Part shown: positions 15,880 through 18,357 of the stretch, in pieces
Layout of the letters: every line of letters starts with the position of its first letter
Numbering within the stretch: position 1 is the first letter of the stretch
Assembly: GCA_041848045.1 (NCBI GenBank)
Contig: JBGZHY010000142.1
Coordinates: 1-18,357, forward strand
Reading direction: 5' to 3'
Length of the DNA: 18,357 nucleotides
DNA from: CAKAHY01 sp041848045
GTDB lineage: Bacteria > Bacillota > Clostridia > Lachnospirales > Lachnospiraceae
Notes under the pieces: generated by a model
The model's database searches: none
What the model saw: the letters and a program-made list of their open reading frames with translations, nothing else
What the model was told of the DNA's origin: nothing
Position numbers and translations under genes: made by a program

Positions 15880-17025
15880 ATGGCAAGAATTATTTTAAAC
15901 GAAACATCATATCATGGTTATGGTGCGATTAAGGAAGTGGTAACGGAAGCAAAGGCAAGAGGTTTTCGGAAGGCTCTGCTTTGTTCTGATCCGGATTTGG
16001 TAAAATTCCAAGTAAGCAAGAAAGTAACGGATTTATTGGATGAGGCGGGACTTGCCTACACCATGTTTACGGATATTCAGGCAAATCCTACCATTGAAAA
16101 TGTAAAAAACGGTGTAGAGGCCTTTAAGGCGGCAGAAGCAGATTACATTATTGCCGTGGGCGGCGGTTCCGCTATGGATGCTTCCAAAGCCATCGGTATC
16201 ATCATCAACAATCCGGAGTTTGCCGATGTGAGAAGTCTGGAGGGCTTATCGCCAACCAAGAATCCTTGTGTGCCGATTCTGGCGGTTGCTACAACGGCAG
16301 GCACGGCGGCAGAGGTTACCATCAATTACGTGATTACCGACGTGGAGAAGAAGAGAAAGTTTGTCTGCGTGGATCCTCATGATATCCCGGTAGTGGCTTT
16401 TGTAGATCCGGAGATGATGGAAAGTATGCCAAAGGGTCTGACGGCGGCAACCGGTATGGATGCTTTGACCCATGCGATTGAAGGTTATACCACCAGAGGT
16501 GCCTGGACCATGACGGATATGTTTAACTTAAAGGCCATTGAGTTGATTTCCAAGCACTTAAGAGGAGCTGTGGAGAATACCAAAGAGGGCAGAGAGGGCA
16601 TGGCTCTTGCACAGTATCTGACGGGTATGGGCTTCTCCAACTGCGGCTTGGGTATCGTACATTCCATGGCTCACGGACTGGGAGCCGTATACAATACACC
16701 GCACGGCGTTGCCAATGCGATTATTTTGCCGACGGTGATGGAGTACAATGCGGAATATACGGGAGAGAAATTAAAGGATGTTGCCATCGCCATGGGTGTG
16801 ACAGGCGTGGAGCATATGAGCCAGGCGGAGTACAGAAAGGCGGCGATTGATGCGGTGAAGAAGCTTTCTGTGGATGTGGGCATTCCTGCGGACTTAAAGG
16901 AGATTGTAAAGCCGGAGGATGTGGACTTTTTGACTGAATCCGCGATGGCGGACGCATGTACACCGGGCAATCCTAGAACACCGAGCTTTGAGGACATTAA
17001 GTCCATGTATCTTTCTTTGTTATAA
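15880..17025 (+). CDS. fucO: Lactaldehyde reductase / 1,2-propanediol oxidoreductase FucO
   Basis: A 381-residue group III iron-dependent alcohol dehydrogenase that reduces L-lactaldehyde to L-1,2-propanediol with NADH, disposing of the aldolase product under anaerobic conditions. The nucleotide-binding motif GGGSAMDASK is at 94-103. All four iron ligands are present: Asp194, His198, His261 and His275, each two positions below E. coli FucO Asp196, His200, His263 and His277. ATTAGTAAEVT (137-147) and PHGVANA (274-280) are also conserved. Length equals the characterised enzyme. It is the last gene of the fuc operon, 15 bases after fucU, with GGAAAGGGG upstream of the start and a compound terminator downstream. 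No propanediol dehydratase or microcompartment gene is in the window, so propanediol is probably excreted or used elsewhere. Confidence 0.95.
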   Translation: MARIILNETSYHGYGAIKEVVTEAKARGFRKALLCSDPDLVKFQVSKKVTDLLDEAGLAYTMFTDIQANPTIENVKNGVEAFKAAEADYIIAVGGGSAMDASKAIGIIINNPEFADVRSLEGLSPTKNPCVPILAVATTAGTAAEVTINYVITDVEKKRKFVCVDPHDIPVVAFVDPEMMESMPKGLTAATGMDALTHAIEGYTTRGAWTMTDMFNLKAIELISKHLRGAVENTKEGREGMALAQYLTGMGFSNCGLGIVHSMAHGLGAVYNTPHGVANAIILPTVMEYNAEYTGEKLKDVAIAMGVTGVEHMSQAEYRKAAIDAVKKLSVDVGIPADLKEIVKPEDVDFLTESAMADACTPGNPRTPSFEDIKSMYLSLL

Positions 17026-17050
17026 GGGAATTGGATAAGGGGTAGATGAT

Positions 17051-17112
17051 AAACACTGTTTCCTGCATGGAAGTTTTTCGAAAAAAACTTCGGGCGGAAG
17101 CAGTGTTTTTTG
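17051..17112 (+). terminator. Compound intrinsic terminator of the fuc operon
   Basis: An outer stem pairs AAACACTGTTTCC (17051-17063) with GGAAGCAGTGTTT (17096-17108), one G-U pair, followed by a T run to 17112. Nested inside is a second hairpin, AAGTTTTT with AAAAACTT around a short CGAA loop (about 17071-17090). It lies 25 bases after the fucO stop. Confidence 0.88.
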
Positions 17113-17286
17113 TACACTTTTCAATTTTGGGACTTTTTCGTTCGAATAAGCGGGAAGTCCTTAATTACATTGCGCACAACTGAACGAAGTTTCGTTGGAA
17201 AAACGTAATAAAACCGTCATTTTATCATATTGCCATTGCCCTGCAAATGTTATAGAATGGAGGAGCAAAGAAAAGGACGTGATAGT
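17113..17286. other. Intergenic region upstream of ireB with short inverted repeats
   Basis: No gene is seen here. AACGAA-GT-TTCGTT at 17183-17196 is a short inverted repeat, and TTCGTT also occurs at 17139-17144. GGGACTT near 17131 and AAGTCC near 17156 could pair weakly. These sit 50-100 bases upstream of the predicted ireB promoter and might be regulatory, but no known site is recognised. Confidence 0.3.
17230..17256 (+). promoter_or_regulatory. Possible promoter of ireB
   Basis: TATAGA (17251-17256) is preceded by TG at 17248-17249, an extended -10. TTGCCA at 17230-17235 could be the -35 with a short 15-base spacer. A start near 17262 would rule out an in-frame ATG at 17257 as the ireB start. 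Confidence 0.4.
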
Positions 17287-17550
17287 ATGAAGAATTTTAA
17301 AGACACACAGTTTTTTAAGGTGCTTCCGGAGTTTCGCAAGAACGTGAGCGAGATTCTGGAACTTGTGTATGAGGCTCTGGAGGAGAAGGGTTATGACCCT
17401 GTAAACCAGATTGTAGGTTATATTATGTCCGGCGATCCGACCTATATAACCAGCCACAACAGCGCCAGAAGCCTGATTATGAAGGTGGAGAGAGATGAGA
17501 TTCTTGAGGAGCTTCTGCGTGTGTATATAGACACCAAACTTAGTGAATAA
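17287..17550 (+). CDS. ireB: IreB family regulatory phosphoprotein (UPF0297, YrzL-like)
   Basis: An 87-residue protein of the IreB/UPF0297 family. In Enterococcus faecalis IreB is phosphorylated on N-terminal threonines by the kinase IreK and affects cephalosporin resistance. The conserved core EKGYDPVNQIVGYIMSGDPTYI (residues about 35-56) and the C-terminal RDEILEELLRVY are unmistakable. Thr7 lies in the segment where the enterococcal phosphorylation sites occur. The start at 17287 follows AAAGGAC by about nine bases and gives the family's usual N-terminus (MKNFKDTQFF). It begins the conserved ireB-ruvX-DUF1292 block; alaS, often just upstream in Firmicutes, is replaced here by the fuc operon. 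Confidence 0.93.
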   Translation: MKNFKDTQFFKVLPEFRKNVSEILELVYEALEEKGYDPVNQIVGYIMSGDPTYITSHNSARSLIMKVERDEILEELLRVYIDTKLSE

Positions 17551-17619
17551 AAAGCCGCGTGAAAGGACAGTTAATGGGTTTCTGTCATATATTCAATATT
17601 CAACATATAACGTGTACCA

Positions 17620-17625
17620 TATAAT
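17620..17625 (+). promoter_or_regulatory. Possible -10 element in the ireB-ruvX gap
   Basis: The 150-base gap between ireB and ruvX contains a perfect TATAAT at 17620-17625. No good -35 is found at 16-18 bases upstream. The gap may hold a secondary promoter for ruvX, but support is weak. Confidence 0.22.
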
Positions 17626-17700
17626 CATGTGCAAACCTTGCCGCTGCATGTTTATATGGTTTTTCTTTTGTTGTCAATGGGAAGGGATGAGGAAAAATGA

Positions 17701-18126
17701 ATGAGATGGATGGGACTGGATTACGGCTCCAAAACCGTGGGGGTTGCCTTAAGCGATGAGTTGAAGCTGACGGCGCAGCCCTACGAAACGATATACAGGA
17801 CTTCGGAGAATAAGCTGCGTAAAACCCTGGCAAGGCTTGTTCAGCTGACGTTTGAGAAGTCTGTGGAAAAAATCATACTGGGCAGACCTCTGCACCTGGA
17901 CGGCACAGGGGGCGAGCGGGTGCGAAAGTGTGAGGACTTTGCCCTGCTTTTGGAAAAGCGCACAGGGATAAAGCCGATATGGCAGGACGAGCGGCTGACC
18001 AGTGTGGCGGCAGATGAAATACTGGCACAAAGTGGCATAAAAAGAGAAGACAGAAAAAAATATATAGACAGCGTGGCAGCTTCCCTGATTTTGGAGGATT
18101 ATATGAAAAGCCATGCAAGGGAATAG
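17701..18126 (+). CDS. ruvX: Holliday junction resolvase-like protein RuvX (YqgF/YrrK)
   Basis: A 141-residue RNase H-fold nuclease of the YqgF family, implicated in 16S/pre-16S rRNA 5'-end processing in E. coli and proposed to act on Holliday junctions. The motif GLDYGSKTVGVALSD (5-19) carries the first catalytic acid Asp7. GRPLHLDGTGGERV gives the central family block and QDERLTSVAADEIL the second acidic motif with Glu/Asp. A final acidic helix (DSVAASLILEDYM) supplies the last metal ligand. Length is typical. The start at 17701 has a GGGATGAGG sequence upstream; ATG at 17710 (residue 4) is an alternative. It is followed after 15 bases by the DUF1292 gene. Confidence 0.93.
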   Translation: MRWMGLDYGSKTVGVALSDELKLTAQPYETIYRTSENKLRKTLARLVQLTFEKSVEKIILGRPLHLDGTGGERVRKCEDFALLLEKRTGIKPIWQDERLTSVAADEILAQSGIKREDRKKYIDSVAASLILEDYMKSHARE

Positions 18127-18141
18127 TACAGAGAGGAGAAC

Positions 18142-18357
18142 ATGGAAGAGAAAATTGTTTTGACGGATGACACAGGTAAAGAAGAAGCATTTTCCATTGT
18201 GGAGGAAACACAGTTTCAGGGAAAACATTATATTTTGGTAGAAAAGCTCGATATACTCGTTCAGTCTGTTGCTGATGATCATTCCTGTTCTTTCCCGCTT
18301 TCCGGACCCGCCGCCAGAATCTTTAAAATTTCTCTGGTATTGTATCCTTGCTCTATC
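18142..18357 (+). CDS. DUF1292 (YrzB-like) protein, N-terminal part only; probably broken near 18246
   Basis: The first about 35 codons (MEEKIVLTDDTG to HYILVEK) match the start of DUF1292 proteins, small acidic proteins of unknown function found next to ruvX in Firmicutes. GAGAGGAG at 18131-18138 is a good ribosome binding site. The frame stays open to the window edge, but from about 18247 the translation (LDILVQSVADDHSCSF onward) loses the acidic family pattern. The same DNA reads sensibly on the other strand as two coupled gene fragments. I infer that the genuine gene is cut at about 18240-18247 by a rearrangement or an assembly join. The N-terminal assignment is firm; the last 37 codons are not trusted. 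Confidence 0.65.
   Translation, partial: MEEKIVLTDDTGKEEAFSIVEETQFQGKHYILVEKLDILVQSVADDHSCSFPLSGPAARIFKISLVLYPCSI
18247..18282 (-). pseudogene. Possible 5' fragment of an unrecognised minus-strand gene
   Basis: On the minus strand an ATG at 18282 opens a frame reading MIISNRLNEYIEL before reaching the putative junction near 18246. Its ATGA overlaps the stop of the preceding minus-strand frame, the usual arrangement of translationally coupled genes. Beyond the junction the frame continues only as the antisense of ruvX. I do not recognise the protein. Confidence 0.25.
18279..18357 (-). CDS. Possible C-terminal fragment of an unrecognised minus-strand protein
   Basis: A minus-strand frame enters from the right edge, reads 25 codons including YNTREILKILAAG and ends with GKEQE and a TGA at 18279-18281. 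The helix-like composition looks more natural than the + strand reading of the same bases. It is too short to assign a family. Confidence 0.28.
   Translation of the reverse strand, partial: IEQGYNTREILKILAAGPESGKEQE

Noticed and set aside
17626..17660. CATG-containing repeats between ireB and ruvX as an RNA element
   Set aside because: Pairing is short and broken, and no known leader or riboswitch pattern is recognised.
18247..18282. A 177-codon minus-strand gene from 18282 down through ruvX
   Set aside because: Only the first dozen codons lie outside ruvX; the rest is antisense to RuvX and rich in Phe, Cys and His, so only the short beginning is considered as a possible fragment.

Overview
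The window reads as chromosomal DNA of a low-to-mid G+C Clostridia, most likely a gut Lachnospiraceae. Support comes from a rhodanese-less ThiI paired with a cysteine desulfurase, MtaB, an HPr-like protein without the PTS histidine, the IreB-RuvX-DUF1292 block, purine-rich AGGAGG ribosome binding sites, and an Ala/Thr-rich lipoprotein linker typical of the group. Most of it is ordinary housekeeping plus one well-formed L-fucose operon. I found no CRISPR array, tRNA, rRNA, insertion sequence or phage gene.

Left part (1-6776): an RNA-modification and repair neighbourhood on the + strand. It holds a 5'-truncated rsmE, a cysteine desulfurase overlapping it by 8 bases, and thiI (4-thiouridine/thiazole sulfur transfer). 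A bidirectional terminator follows, then a lone minus-strand HPr-like gene, mtaB (ms2t6A37 methylthiotransferase) and uvrB.

Middle part (6745-17112): an L-fucose catabolic locus. A minus-strand DeoR-family regulator, whose 3' end overlaps uvrB by 32 bases, is divergent from an eight-gene + strand operon. The operon encodes a FGGY kinase of the rhamnulokinase type (probably acting on L-fuculose), FucI, FucA, a sugar ABC importer (dual ATPase, permease, lipoprotein binding protein), FucU mutarotase and FucO lactaldehyde reductase. Together they would import L-fucose, interconvert its anomers, isomerise it to L-fuculose, phosphorylate and split it into DHAP and L-lactaldehyde, and reduce the lactaldehyde to 1,2-propanediol. 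No propanediol-utilisation or microcompartment gene is present. The 225-base divergent intergenic region has credible promoters on both strands, helically phased ATGAACA-type repeats, and an inverted repeat at the predicted fuc transcription start. A hairpin after the binding-protein gene probably sets transporter versus FucU/FucO levels. A compound hairpin terminates the operon.

Right part (17113-18357): ireB, ruvX and the start of a DUF1292 gene, a conserved Firmicutes block. The DUF1292 frame stops looking like its family after about 35 codons (about 18246). The last ~110 bases instead look like two ATGA-coupled minus-strand gene fragments, suggesting a rearrangement or a chimeric contig end.

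I did not find a convincing new biological system. The points most worth checking are the terminal junction, the fuc operator architecture and the His-less HPr paralogue.
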